Assembly: GCA_030848705.1 (NCBI GenBank)
Contig: JAUIZM010000026.1
Span: forward strand, 62,001 to 126,000
Direction: 5' to 3'
Source of the DNA: Heracleum sosnowskyi
Lineage: Eukaryota > Streptophyta > Magnoliopsida > Apiales > Apiaceae
Length of the DNA: 64,000 bases
A program made the position numbers and the translations under genes. This document shows positions 11,396 through 24,095 of this stretch, piece after piece; position 1 is the first letter of the stretch, and each line of letters starts with the position of its first letter. The notes under the pieces are model-generated. The model was given only the letters and a program-made list of their open reading frames with translations, had not been told where the DNA came from and did no database searches.

Positions 11396-14384
11396 TTGTG
11401 GATGTTCGTGCCTGAATCAGAGAAGATGCCAGGGGACGCCCGATTACGTATACCTCAAAGGGAGGTATACAAGGAAAATGGAGAAAAATTGAAGCGGGCC
11501 CTTTTGTATATATTTTCTCGTAGCTTGACCCTATGGGTCTATAGAATTGCAGAAAAGTTCATTTGGGGATGTCCGTGTATGAATCGGAGCAGATACTAGG
11601 GTACGCCCGATTACGTATACCTCTAAAGAGAGGTATACAAGGAAAATGAAGAAAAATTGAAGCGGGCCCTTTTGTGGATATTTTCTCGTAGATTGATCCT
11701 ATGGGTTTATAGAATTACAGAAAATTTCATTTGGGGATGTCCGTGTATGAATCGGAGCAGATACCAGGAGACGCCCGATTACGTATACCTCTAAAGGGAG
11801 GTGTACAAGGAAAATGGAGAAAAATTGAAGCGGGCCCTTTTGTGAATATTTTCTCGTAGCTTGACCCTATGGGTTTATAGAATTGCAGAAAAGTTCATTT
11901 GGGGATGTCCGTGTATGAATCGGAGCAGATACTAGGGTACGCCCCATTACGGATACCTCTAAAGAGAGGTATACAAGGAAAATGGAGAAAAATTGAAGCG
12001 GGCCCTTTTGTCGATATTTTCTCGTAGCTTGACCCTATGGGTCTATAGAATTGCAGAAAAGTTCATTTGGGGATGTCCGTGTATGAATCGGAGCAGATAC
12101 TAGGGTACGCCCCATTACGGATACCTCTAAAGAGAGGTATACAAGGAAAATGGGGAAAAATTTAAGCGGGCCGTTGTGTGGATATTTTTCATAGCTTGAC
12201 CCTATGGGTTTATAGAATTGCACAAAAGTTCATTTGAGGATGTCCGTGCATGAATCGGAGCAGATACTAGGGGACGCCCGATTACGTATACCTCTAAAGG
12301 GAGGTATACAAGGAAAATGGGGAAAAATTGAAGCGGGCCGTTTTGTGGATATTTTCTCATAGCTTGACCCTATGGGTTTATAGAATTGCACAAAAGTTCA
12401 TTTGGGGATGTCCGTGCATGAATCGAAGTAGATACCAGGGGACGCCCGATTACGTATACCTCTAAAGGGAGGTATACAAGGAAAATGAAAAAAAATTAGA
12501 GCGGGCCCTTTTGTGGATATTTTCTCGTAGCTTGACCCTATGGGTTTATAGAATTATAGAAAAGTACATTTGGGGATGTCCGTGTATGAATCGGAGCAGA
12601 TACCAGGGGACGCCCGATTACGTATACCTCTAAAGGGAGGTGTATAAGGAAAATGGAGAAAAATTGAAGCGGGCCCTTTTGAGGATATTTTCTCGTAGCT
12701 TGACCCTATGGGTTTATAGAATTGCAGAAAAGTTCATTTGGGGATGTCCGTGCCTGAATCGGAGAAGATACCAGGGGACGCCCGATTACGTATACCTCTA
12801 AAGGGAGGTATACAAGGAAAATGGAGAAAAATTGAAGCAGGCCCTTTTGTGGATATTTTCTCGTAGCTTGACCCTATGGGTTTATAGAATTGCATAAAAG
12901 TTCATTTGTGGATGTTCGTGCCTGAATCAGAGAAGATACCAGGGGAGGTATACAAGGAAAATGGAGAAAAATTGAAGTGGGTCGTTTTTTGGATATTTTC
13001 TCGTAGCTTGACCCTATGGGTTTATAGAATTGCAGAAAAGTTCATTTGGGGATGTCCGTGCCTGAATCGGAGAAGATACCAGGGGACGCCCGATTACGTA
13101 TGCCTCTAAAGGGAGGTATACAAGGAAAATGGAGAAAAATTGAAGCAGGCCCTTTTGTGGATATTTTCTCGTAGCTTGACCCTATGGGTTTATAGATTGC
13201 AGAAAAGTTCATTTGGGGATGTCCGTGTATGAATCAGAGCAGATACCAGGGGCCGACCGATTACGTATACCTCTAAAGAGAGGTGTACAAGGAAAATGGG
13301 GAAAAATTGAAGCGGGCCGTTTTGTGGATATTTTCTCATAAACCCTATGGGTTTATAGAATTGCACAAAAGTTCATTTGGGGATGTCCGTGCATCAATCG
13401 GAGTAGATACCAGGGGACGCCCGATTACGTATACCTCTAAAGGGAGGTATACAAGAAAAATGAAGAAAAATTGAAGCGGGCCCTTTTGTGGATATTTTCT
13501 CGTAGCTTGACCCTATGGGTTTATAGAATTATAGAAAAGTTCATTTGGGGATGTCCGTGTATGAATCGGAGCAGATACCAGGGGACGCCCGATTACGTAT
13601 ACCTCTAAAGGGAGGTGTATAAGGAAAATGGAGAAAAATTGAAGCGGGCCCTTTTGAGGATATTTTCTCGTAGCTTGACCCTATGGGTTTATAGAATTGC
13701 AGAAAAGTTCATTTGGGGATGTCCGTGCCTGAATTGGAGGAGATACCAGGGGATGCCCGATTACGTATACCTCTAAAGGGAGTTATACAAGGAAAATGGA
13801 GAAAAATTGAAGCAGGCCCTTTTGTGGATATTTTCTCGTAGCTTGACCCTATGGGTTTATAGAATTGCATAAAAGTTCATTTGTGGATGTTCGTGCCTGA
13901 ATCAGAGAAGATACCAGGGGACGCCCGATTACGTATACCTCTAAAGGGAGGTATACAAGGAAAATGGAGAAAAATTGAAGTGGGCAGTTTTTTGGATATT
14001 TTCTCATAGCTTGACCCTATGGGTTTATAGAATTGCAGAAAAGTTCATTTGGGGATGTCCGTGCCTGAATCGGAGAAGATACCAGGGGACGCCCGATTAC
14101 GTATGCCTCTAAAGGGAGGTATACAAGGAAAATGGAGAAAAATTGAAGCAGGCCCTTTTGTGGATATTTTCTCGTAGCTTGACCCTATGGGTTTATAGAA
14201 CTGCAGAAAAGTTCATTTGGGGATGTCTGTGTATGAATCTGAGCAGATACCAGGGGACGCCCGATTACGTACACCTCTAAAGGGAGCTATAAAAGGAAAA
14301 TGGGGAAAAATTGAAGCGGGCCGTTTTGTGGATATTTTCTCGAAGCGTGACCCTTTGGGTTTATAGAATTGCATAAAAGTTCAT
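11396..14384 (+). repeat. Unit 4, 18 monomers, 2989 bp
   Basis: It aligns to unit 3 at an offset of 3825 bp but has only one copy of the 668-bp block, with the CTGAATTGGAGGAG monomer near 13730 once. The 28-bp junction deletion is at about 12945. Losses of 28, 4, 1, 1 and 1 give 18x168 minus 35. Confidence 0.87.
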
Positions 14385-16235
14385 TTGTGGATGTTCGTGC
14401 CTGAATCAGAGAAGATGCCAGGGGACGCCCGATTACGTATACCTCAAAGGGAGGTATACAAGGAAAATGGAGAAAAATTGAAGCGGGCCCTTTTGTCGAT
14501 ATTTTCTCGTAGCTTGACCCTAAGGGTCTATAGAATTGTAGAAAAGTTCATTTGGGGATGTCCGTGTATGAATCGGAGCAGATACTAGGGTACGCCCGAT
14601 TACGTATACCTCTAAAGAGAGGTATACAAGGAAAATGAAGAAAAATTGAAGCGGGCCCTTTTGTGGATATTTTCTCGTAGATTGACCCTATGGGTTTATA
14701 GAATTACAGAAAATTTCATTTGGGGATGTCCGTGTATGAATCGGAGCAGATACCAGGAGACGCCCGATTACGTATACCTCTAAAGGGAGGTGTACAAGGA
14801 AAATGGAGAAAAATTGAAGCGGGCCCTTTTGTGAATATTTTCTCGTAGCTTGACCCTATGGATTTATAGAATTGCAGAAAAGTTCATTTGGGGATGTCCG
14901 TGCCTGAATCGGAGAAGATACCAGGGGACGCCCGATTACGTATACCTCTAAAGGGAGGTATACAAGGAAAATGGAGAAAAATTGAAGCAGGCCCTTTTGT
15001 GGATATTTTCTCGTAGCTTGACCCTATGGGTTTATAGAATTGCATAAAAGTTCATTTGTGGATGTTCGTGCCTGAATCAGAGAAGATACCAGGGGACGCC
15101 CGATTACGTATACCTCTAAAGGGAGGTATACAAGGAAAATGGAGAAAAATTGAAGTGGGCAGTTTTTTGGATATTTTCTCATAGCTTGACCCTATGGGTT
15201 TATAGAATTGCAGAAAAGTTCATTTGGGGATGTCCGTGCCTGAATCGGAGAAGATACCAGGGGACGCCCGATTACGTATGCCTCTAAAGGGAGGTATACA
15301 AGGAAAATGGAGAAAAATTGAAGCAGGCCCTTTTGTGGATATTTTCTCGTAGCTTGACCCTATGGGTTTATAGAACTGCAGAAAAGTTCATTTGGGGATG
15401 TCTGTGTATGAATCTGAGCAGATACCAGGGGACGCCCGATTACGTACACCTCTAAAGGGAGCTATAAAAGGAAAATGGGGAAAAATTGAAGCGGGCCGTT
15501 TTGTGGATATTTTCTCGAAGCGTGACCCTTTGGGTTTATAGAATTGCATAAAAGTTCATTTGTGGATGTTCGTGCCTGAATCAGAGAAGATGCCAGGGGA
15601 CGCCCGATTACGTATACCTCAAAGGGAGGTATACAAGGAAAATGGAGAAAAATTGAAGCGGGCCCTTTTGTCGATATTTTCTCGTAGCTTGACCCTATGG
15701 GTCTATAGAATTGCAGAAAAGTTCATTTGGGGATGTCCGTGTATGAATCGGAGCAGATACTAGGGTACGCCCGATTACGTATACCTCTAAAGAGAGGTAT
15801 ACAAGGAAAATGAAGAAAAATTGAAGCGGGCCCTTTTGTGGATATTTTCTCGTAGATTGACCCTATGGGTTTATAGAATTACAGAAAATTTCATTTGGGG
15901 ATGTCCGTGTATGAATCGGAGCAGATACCAGGAGACGCCCGATTACGTATACCTCTAAAGGGAGGTGTACAAGGAAAATGGAGAAAAATTGAAGCGGGCC
16001 CTTTCGTGAATATTTTCTCGTAGCTTGACCCTATGGGTTTATAGAATTGCAGAAAAGTTCATTTGGGGATGTCCGTGCCTGAATCGGAGAAGATACCAGG
16101 GGACGCCCGATTACGTATACCTCTGAAGGGAGGTATACAAGGAAAATGGAGAAAAATTGAAGCAGGCCCTTTTGTGGATATTTTCTCGTAGCTTGACCCT
16201 ATGGGTTTATAGAATTGCATAAAAGTTCATTTGTG
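13886..16235 (+). repeat. 1175-bp tandem duplication (seven monomers)
   Basis: Units 5 and the start of 6 repeat at an offset of 1175 bp. The end points are approximate because neighbouring monomers are so alike. Confidence 0.75.
14385..15559 (+). repeat. Unit 5, 7 monomers, 1175 bp
   Basis: This is a short unit with the order M1, M2, M4, M5, M6, M7, M8, lacking M3. Its M2 monomer has private changes, TAAGGGTC near 14521 and TTGTAGAAAAG near 14537. The only length change is the single base missing in the key monomer. Confidence 0.88.
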
Positions 16236-17571
16236 GATGTTCGTGCCTGAATCAGAAAAGATACCAGGGGACGCCCGATTACGTATACCTCTAAAGGGAG
16301 GTATACAAGGAAAATGGAGAAAAATTGAAGCAGGCCCTTTTGTGGATATTTTCTCGTAGCATGACCCTATGGGTTTATAGAACTGCAGAAAAGTTCATTT
16401 GGGGATGTCCGTGTATGAATCAGAGCAGATACCAGGGGACGCCCGATTACGTATACCTCTAAAGAGAGGTATACAAGGAAAATGGGGAAAAATTGAAGCG
16501 GGCCGTTTTGTGGATATTTTCTCATAGCTTGACCCTATGGGTTTATAGAATTGTACAAAAGTTCATTTGGGGATGTCCGTGCATGAATCGGAGCAGATAC
16601 CAGGGGATGCCCGATTACGTATACCTCTAAAGGGATGTATACAAGGAAAATGAAGAAAATTGAAGCGGGCCCTTTTGTGGATATTTTCTCGTAGTGACCC
16701 TATGGGTTTATAGAATTACAGAAAAGTTCATTTGGGGATGTCCGTGTCTGAATCGGAGCAGATACCAGGGGACGCCCGATTACGTATACCTCTAAAGGGA
16801 GGTGTATAAGGAAAATGGAGAAAAATTGAAGCGGGCCCTTTTGTGGATATTTTCTCGTAGCTTGACCCTTTGGGTTTATAGAATTGCAGAAAAGTTCATT
16901 TGGGGATGTCCGTGCCTGAATCGGAGAAGATACCAGGGGACGCCCGATTACGTATACCTCTAAAGGGAGGTATACAAGGAAAATGGAGAAAAATTGAAGC
17001 AGGCCCTTTTGTGGATATTTTCTCGTAGATTGACCCTTTGGGTTTATAGAATTGCATAAAAGTACATTTGTGGATGTTCGTGCCTGAATCAGAGAAGATA
17101 CCAGGGGACGCCCGATTACGTATACCTCTAAAGGGAGGTATACAAGGAAAATGGAGAAAAATTGAAGTGGACCGTTTTTTTGATATTTTCTCGTAACTTG
17201 ACCCTATGGGTTTATAGAATTGCAGAAAAGTTCATTTGGGGATGTCCGTGCCTGAATCGCAGAAGATACCAGGGGACGCCCGATTAAGTATGCCTCTAAA
17301 GGGAGGTATACAAGGAAAATGGAGAAAAATTGAAGCAGGCCCTTTTGTGGATATTTTCTCGTAGCTTGACCATATGGGTTTATAGAACTGTAGAAAAGTT
17401 CATTTGGGGATGTCTGTGTATGAATCTGAGCAGATACCAGGGGACGCCCGATTACGTACACCTCTAAAGGGAGCAATAAAAGGAAAATGGGGAAAAATTG
17501 GAGCGGGCCGTTTTGTGGATATTTTCTCGAAGCGTGACCCTTTGGGTTTATAGAATTGCATAAAAGTTCAT
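15560..17571 (+). repeat. Unit 6, 12 monomers, 2012 bp
   Basis: It begins like unit 5, then moves at about 16.4-16.5 kb into new variants: TTGTACAAAAG (16551), GGGATGTATAC (16632) and CGTAGTGACCC (16691). The monomer starting at 16632 is 165 bp, which with the key monomer explains 12x168 minus 4. It is the transition from domain I to domain II. Confidence 0.86.
17475..17480 (+). other. AATAAA variant of the M8 TATA element
   Basis: A single T-to-A change turns CTATAAAAGG into CAATAAAAGG, losing the TATA match and creating a polyadenylation-type hexamer. It occurs at 17475, 19654, 26197 and 29549 only, always 97 bp before the key mark. The four share neighbouring variants, so they descend from one event. 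A functional poly(A) signal is not claimed. Confidence 0.6.
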
Positions 17572-19750
17572 TTGTGGATGTTCGTGCCTGAATCAGAGAA
17601 GAAGCCAAGGGTCGCCCGATTACGTATACCTCAAAGGGAGGTATACAAGGAAAATGGAGAAAAATTGAAGCGGGCCCTTTTGTCGATATTTTCTCGTAGC
17701 TTGACCCTATGGGTCTATAGAATTGCAGAAAAGTTCATTTGGGGATGTCCGTGTATGAATCGGAGCAGATACCAGGGGATGCCCCATTACGTATACCTCT
17801 AAAGAGAGGTATACAAGGAAAATGGGGAAAAATTGAAGCGGGCCGTTTTGTGGATATTTTCTCATAGCTTGACCCTATGGGTTTATAGAATTGCACAAAA
17901 GTTCATTTGAGGATGTCCGTGCATGAATCGGAGCAGATACTAGGGGACGCCCGATTACGTATACCTCTAAAGAGAGGTATACAAGGAAAATGAAGAAAAA
18001 TTGAAGCGGGCCCTTTTGAGGATATTTTCTCGTAGCTTGACCCTATGGGTTTATAGAATTGCAGAAAAGTTCATTTGGGGATGTCCGTGCCTGAATCGGA
18101 GAAGATACCAGGGGACGCCCGATTACGTATACCTCTAAAGGGAGGTATACAAGGAAAATGGAAAAAAATTGAAGCAGGCCCTTTTGTGGATATTTTCTCA
18201 TAGCTTGACCCTATGGGTTTATAGAATTGCATAAAAGTTCATTTGTGGATGTTCGTGCCTGAATCAGAGAAGATACCAGGGGACGCCCGATTACGTATAC
18301 CTCTAAAGGGAGGTATACAAGGAAAATGGAGAAAAATTGAAGTGGGCCGTTTTTTGGATATTTTCTCGTAGCTTGACCCTATGGGTTTATTGAATTGCAG
18401 AAAAGTTCATTTGGGGATGTCCGTGCCTGAATCGGAGAAGATACCAGGGGACGCCCGATTACGTATGCCTCTAAAGGGAGGTATACAAGGAAAATGGAGA
18501 AAAATTGAAGCAAGCACTTTTGTGGATTTTTCTCGTAGCTTGACCCTATGGGTTTATAGAACTGCAGAAAAGTTCCTTTGGGGATGTCTGTGTATGAATC
18601 TGAGCAGATACCAGGGGACGCCCGATTAGGTACACCTCTAAAGGGAGCTATAAAAGGAAAATGGGGAAAAATTGAAGCGGGCCGTTTTGTGGATATTTTC
18701 TCATAGCTTGACCCTATGGGTTTATAGAATTGTACAAAAGTTCATTTGGGGATGTCCGTGCATGAATCGGAGCAGATACCAGGGGATGCCCGATTACGTA
18801 TACCTCTAAAGGGATGTATACAAGGAAAATGAAGAAAATTGAAGCGGGCCCTTTTGTGGATATTTTCTCGTAGTGACCCTATGGGTTTATAGAATTACAG
18901 AAAAGTTCATTTGGGGATGTCCGTGTCTGAATCGGAGCAGATACCAGGGGACGCCCGATTACGTATACCTCTAAAGGGAGGTGTATAAGGAAAATGGAGA
19001 AAAATTGAAGCGGGCCCTTTTGTGGATATTTTCTCGTAGCTTGACCCTTTGGGTTTATAGAATTGCAGAAAAGTTCATTTGGGGATGTCCGTGCCTGAAT
19101 CGGAGAAGATACCAGGGGACGCCCGATTACGTATACCTCTAAAGGGAGGTATACAAGGAAAATGGAGAAAAATTGAAGCAGGCCCTTTTGTGGATATTTT
19201 CTCGTAGATTGACCCTTTGGGTTTATAGAATTGCATAAAAGTACATTTGTGGATGTTCGTGCCTGAATCAGAGAAGATACCAGGGGACGCCCGATTACGT
19301 ATACCTCTAAAGGGAGGTATACAAGGAAAATGGAGAAAAATTGAAGTGGACCGTTTTTTTGATATTTTCTCGTAACTTGACCCTATGGGTTTATAGAATT
19401 GCAGAAAAGTTCATTTGGGGATGTCCGTGCCTGAATCGCAGAAGATACCAGGGGACGCCCGATTAAGTATGCCTCTAAAGGGAGGTATACAAGGAAAATG
19501 GAGAAAAATTGAAGCAGGCCCTTTTGTGGATATTTTCTCGTAGCTTGACCATATGGGTTTATAGAACTGTAGAAAAGTTCATTTGGGGATGTCTGTGTAT
19601 GAATCTGAGCAGATACCAGGGGACGCCCGATTACGTACACCTCTAAAGGGAGCAATAAAAGGAAAATGGGGAAAAATTGGAGCGGGCCGTTTTGTGGATA
19701 TTTTCTCGAAGCGTGACCCTTTGGGTTTATAGAATTGCATAAAAGTTCAT
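17572..19750 (+). repeat. Unit 7, 13 monomers, 2179 bp
   Basis: It is offset by 2179 bp from the end of unit 6 and forms most of a tandem duplication. It has the GAAGCCAAGGGTCGCC form of the key monomer and the GAAGCAAGCACTTTTG monomer (about 18507) with one T/A-run base missing. Losses total 5 bases against 13x168. Confidence 0.86.
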
Positions 19751-20924
19751 TTGTGGATGTTCGTGCCTGAATCAGAGAAGAAGCCAAGGGTCGCCCGATT
19801 ACGTATACCTCAAAGGGAGGTATACAAGGAAAATGGAGAAAAATTGAAGCGGGCCCTTTTGTCGATATTTTCTCGTAGCTTGACCCTATGGGTCTATAGA
19901 ATTGCAGAAAAGTTCATTTGGGGATGTCCGTGTATGAATCGGAGCAGATACCAGGGGATGCCCCATTACGTATACCTCTAAAGAGAGGTATACAAGGAAA
20001 ATGGGGAAAAATTGAAGCGGGCCGTTTTGTGGATATTTTCTCATAGCTTGACCCTATGGGTTTATAGAATTGCACAAAAGTTCATTTGAGGATGTCCGTG
20101 CATGAATCGGAGCAGATACTAGGGGACGCCCGATTACGTATACCTCTAAAGAGAGGTATACAAGGAAAATGAAGAAAAATTGAAGCGGGCCCTTTTGAGG
20201 ATATTTTCTCGTAGCTTGACCCTATGGGTTTATAGAATTGCAGAAAAGTTCATTTGGGGATGTCCGTGCCTGAATCGGAGAAGATACCAGGGGACGCCCG
20301 ATTACGTATACCTCTAAAGGGAGGTATACAAGGAAAATGGAAAAAAATTGAAGCAGGCCCTTTTGTGGATATTTTCTCATAGCTTGACCCTATGGGTTTA
20401 TAGAATTGCATAAAAGTTCATTTGTGGATGTTCGTGCCTGAATCAGAGAAGATACCAGGGGACGCCCGATTACGTATACCTCTAAAGGGAGGTATACAAG
20501 GAAAATGGAGAAAAATTGAAGTGGGCCGTTTTTTGGATATTTTCTCGTAGCTTGACCCTATGGGTTTATTGAATTGCAGAAAAGTTCATTTGGGGATGTC
20601 CGTGCCTGAATCGGAGAAGATACCAGGGGACGCCCGATTACGTATGCCTCTAAAGGGAGGTATACAAGGAAAATGGAGAAAAATTGAAGCAAGCACTTTT
20701 GTGGATTTTTCTCGTAGCTTGACCCTATGGGTTTATAGAACTGCAGAAAAGTTCCTTTGGGGATGTCTGTGTATGAATCTGAGCAGATACCAGGGGACGC
20801 CCGATTAGGTACACCTCTAAAGGGAGCTATAAAAGGAAAATGGGGAAAAATTGAAGCGGGCCGTTTTGTAGATATTTTCTCGAAGCGTGACCCTTTGGGT
20901 TTATAGAATTGCATAAAAGTTCAT
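19751..20924 (+). repeat. Unit 8, 7 monomers, 1174 bp
   Basis: It matches the start of unit 7 but ends seven monomers later, at an M8 whose junction reads GATTAGGTACACC instead of GATTACGTACACC. Two single-base losses explain its length. Confidence 0.86.
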
Positions 20925-23900
20925 TTGTGGATGTTCGTGCCTGAATCAGAGAAGATGCCAGGGGACGCCCGATTACATATACCTCAAAGGGAGGTATACA
21001 AGGACAATGGAGAAAAATTGAAGCGGGCCCTTTTGTCGATATTTTCTCGTAGCTTGACCCTATGGGTCTATAGAATTGCAGAAAAGTTCATTTGGGGATG
21101 TCCGTGTATGAATCGGAGCAGATACCAGGAGACGCCCGATTACGTATACCTCTAAAGGGAGGTGTACAAGGAAAGTGGAGAAAAATTGAAGCGGGCCCTT
21201 TTGTGGATATTTTCTCGTAGCTTGACCCTATGGGTTTATAGAATTGCAGAAAAGTTCATTTGGGGATGTCCGTGCCTGAATCGGAGAAGATACCAGGGGA
21301 CGCCCGATTACGTATACCTCTAAAGGGATTATACAAGGAAAATGGAGAAAAATTGAAGCGGGCCCTTTTGTGGATATTTTCTCGTAGCTTGACCCTATGG
21401 GTTTATAGAATTGCATAAAAGTTCATTTGTGGATGTTCGTGCCTGAATCAGAGAAGATACCAGGGGACGCCCGATTACGTATACCTCTAAAGGGAGGTAT
21501 ACAAGGAAAATGGAGAAAAATTGAAGTGGGTCGTTTTTTGGATATTTTCTCGTAGCTTGACCCTATGGGTTTATTGAATTGCAGAAAAGTTCATTTGGGG
21601 ATGTCCGTGCCTGAATCGGAGAAGATACCAGGGGACGCCCGATTACGTATACCTCTAAAAGGAGGTATACAAGGAAAATGGAGAAAAATTGAAGCAGGCC
21701 CTTTTGTGGATATTTTCTCGTAGCTTGACCCTATGGGTTTATAGAACTGCAGAAAAGTTCATTTGGGGATGTCCGTGTATGAATCTGAGCAGATACCAGG
21801 GGACGCCCGATTACGTACACCTCTAAAGGGATCTATAAAAGGAAAATGGGGAAAAATTGAAGCGGGCCGTTTTGTGGATATTTTCTCGAAGCGTGACCCT
21901 TTGGGTTTATAGAATTGCATAAAAGTTCATTTGTGGATGTTCGTGCCTGAATCAGAGAAGATACCAGGGGACGCCCGATTACGTATACCTCTAAAGGGAG
22001 GTATACAAGGAAAATGGAGAAAAATTGAAGCGTGCCCTTTTGTCGATATTTTCTCGTAGCTTGACTCTATGGGTTTATAGAATTACAGAAAAGTTCATTT
22101 GGGGATGTCCGTGTATGAATCGGAGCAGATACCAGGGGACGCCCGATTACGTATACCTCTAAAGAGAGGTATACAAGGAAAATGGGGAAAAATTGAAGCG
22201 GGCCGTTTTGTGGATATTTTCTCATAGCTTGACCCTATGGGTTTATAGAATTGTACAAAAGTTCATTTGGGGATGTCCGTGCATGAATCGGAGCAGATAC
22301 CAGGGGATGCCCGATTACGTATACCTCTAAAGGGAGGTATACAAGGAAAATGAAGAAAAATTGCAGCGGGCCCTTTTGTGGATATTTTCTCGTAGCTTGA
22401 CCCTATGGGTTTATAGAACTACAGAAAAGTTCCTTTGGGGATGTCTGTGTATGAATCTGAGCAGATACCAGGGGACGCCCGATTAGGTACACCTCTAAAG
22501 GGAGCTATAAAAGGAAAATGGGGAAAAATTGAAGCGGGCCGTTTTGTAGATATTTTCTCGAAGCGTGACCCTTTGGGTTTATAGAATTGCATAAAAGTTC
22601 ATTTGTGGATGTTCGTGCCTGAATCAGAGAAGATGCCAGGGGACGCCCGATTACATATACCTCAAAGGGAGGTATACAAGGACAATGGAGAAAAATTGAA
22701 GCGGGCCCTTTTGTCGATATTTTCTCGTAGCTTGACCCTATGGGTCTATAGAATTGCAGAAAAGTTCATTTGGGGATGTCCGTGTATGAATCGGAGCAGA
22801 TACCAGGAGACGCCCGATTACGTATACCTCTAAAGGGAGGTGTACAAGGAAAGTGGAGAAAAATTGAAGCGGGCCCTTTTGTGGATATTTTCTCGTAGCT
22901 TGACCCTATGGGTTTATAGAATTGCAGAAAAGTTCATTTGGGGATGTCCGTGCCTGAATCGGAGAAGATACCAGGGGACGCCCGATTACGTATACCTCTA
23001 AAGGGATTATACAAGGAAAATGGAGAAAAATTGAAGCCGGCCCTTTTGTGGATATTTTCTCGTAGCTTGACCCTATGGGTTTATAGAATTGCATAAAAGT
23101 TCATTTGTGGATGTTCGTGCCTGAATCAGAGAAGATACCAGGGGACGCCCGATTACGTATACCTCTAAAGGGAGGTATACAAGGAAAATGGAGAAAAATT
23201 GAAGTGGGTCGTTTTTTGGATATTTTCTCGTAGCTTGACCCTATGGGTTTATTGAATTGCAGAAAAGTTCATTTGGGGATGTCCGTGCCTGAATCGGAGA
23301 AGATACCAGGGGACGCCCGATTACGTATACCTCTAAAAGGAGGTATACAAGGAAAATGGAGAAAAATTGAAGCAGGCCCTTTTGTGGATATTTTCTCGTA
23401 GCTTGACCCTATGGGTTTATAGAACTGCAGAAAAGTTCATTTGGGGATGTCCGTGTATGAATCTGAGCAGATACCAGGGGACGCCCGATTACGTACACCT
23501 CTAAAGGGAGCTATAAAAGGAAAATGGGGAAAAATTGAAGCGGGCCGTTTTGTGGATATTTTCTCGAAGCGTGACCCTTTGGGTTTATAGAATTGCATAA
23601 AAGTTCATTTGTGGATGTTCGTGCCTGAATCAGAGAAGATACCAGGGGACGCCCGATTACGTATACCTCTAAAGGGAGGTATACAAGGAAAATGGAGAAA
23701 AATTGAAGCGTGCCCTTTTGTCGATATTTTCTCGTAGCTTGACTCTATGGGTTTATAGAATTACAGAAAAGTTCATTTGGGGATGTCCGTGTATGAATCG
23801 GAGCAGATACCAGGGGACGCCCGATTACGTATACCTCTAAAGAGAGGTATACAAGGAAAATGGGGAAAAATTGAAGCGGGCCGTTTTGTGGATATTTTCT

Positions 23901-24095
23901 CATAGCTTGACCCTATGGGTTTATAGAATTGTACAAAAGTTCATTTGGGGATGTCCGTGCATGAATCGGAGCAGATACCAGGGGATGCCCGATTACGTAT
24001 ACCTCTAAAGGGAGGTATACAAGGAAAATGAAGAAAAATTGCAGCGGGCCCTTTTGTGGATATTTTCTCGTAGCTTGACCCTATGGGTTTATAGA
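20740..24095 (+). repeat. 1678-bp tandem duplication (ten monomers)
   Basis: The copies are about 20740-22417 and 22418-24095. They share ACATATACC, AGGACAATGG, GGGATTATAC and TTGCAGCGGG variants. They differ at GGGATC/GGGAGC (about 21831/23509) and GAAGCGGG/GAAGCCGG (about 21357/23035). Confidence 0.88.
20925..22602 (+). repeat. Unit 9, 10 monomers, 1678 bp
   Basis: It has the ACATATACCTCAAAGGG key-monomer junction and an M5 junction shortened to GGGATTATACAAGG (about 21326), which destroys the right dyad arm. It contains an internal M8 near 21834 with GGGATCTATAAAAGG. Two single-base losses explain the length. Confidence 0.86.

Larger units (their letters stand above)
7085..13885 (+). repeat. 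Long tandem duplication, 3825-bp offset
   Basis: About 7085-10060 matches about 10910-13885, sharing the private GATAGCAGG (7096 and about 10921) and TTTTTTCGAAGCG variants and the 28-bp deletion. The two copies are separated by the extra 668-bp block. Confidence 0.82.
16485..20842 (+). repeat. 2179-bp tandem duplication (13 monomers)
   Basis: TTGTACAAAAG at 16551 recurs at 18730, and GGGATGTATAC, CGTAGTGACCC, GATTAAGTATGCC and AGCAATAAAAGG all recur at the same spacing. The internal junction, near 18664, joins the M8 end to a TCATAGC monomer. Confidence 0.88.

Noticed and set aside
17204..17608. 134-codon minus-strand open frame and its copies
   Set aside because: It consists entirely of satellite monomers read in one frame, is cut by stops in neighbouring monomers, recurs only by array duplication and shows no protein family features.
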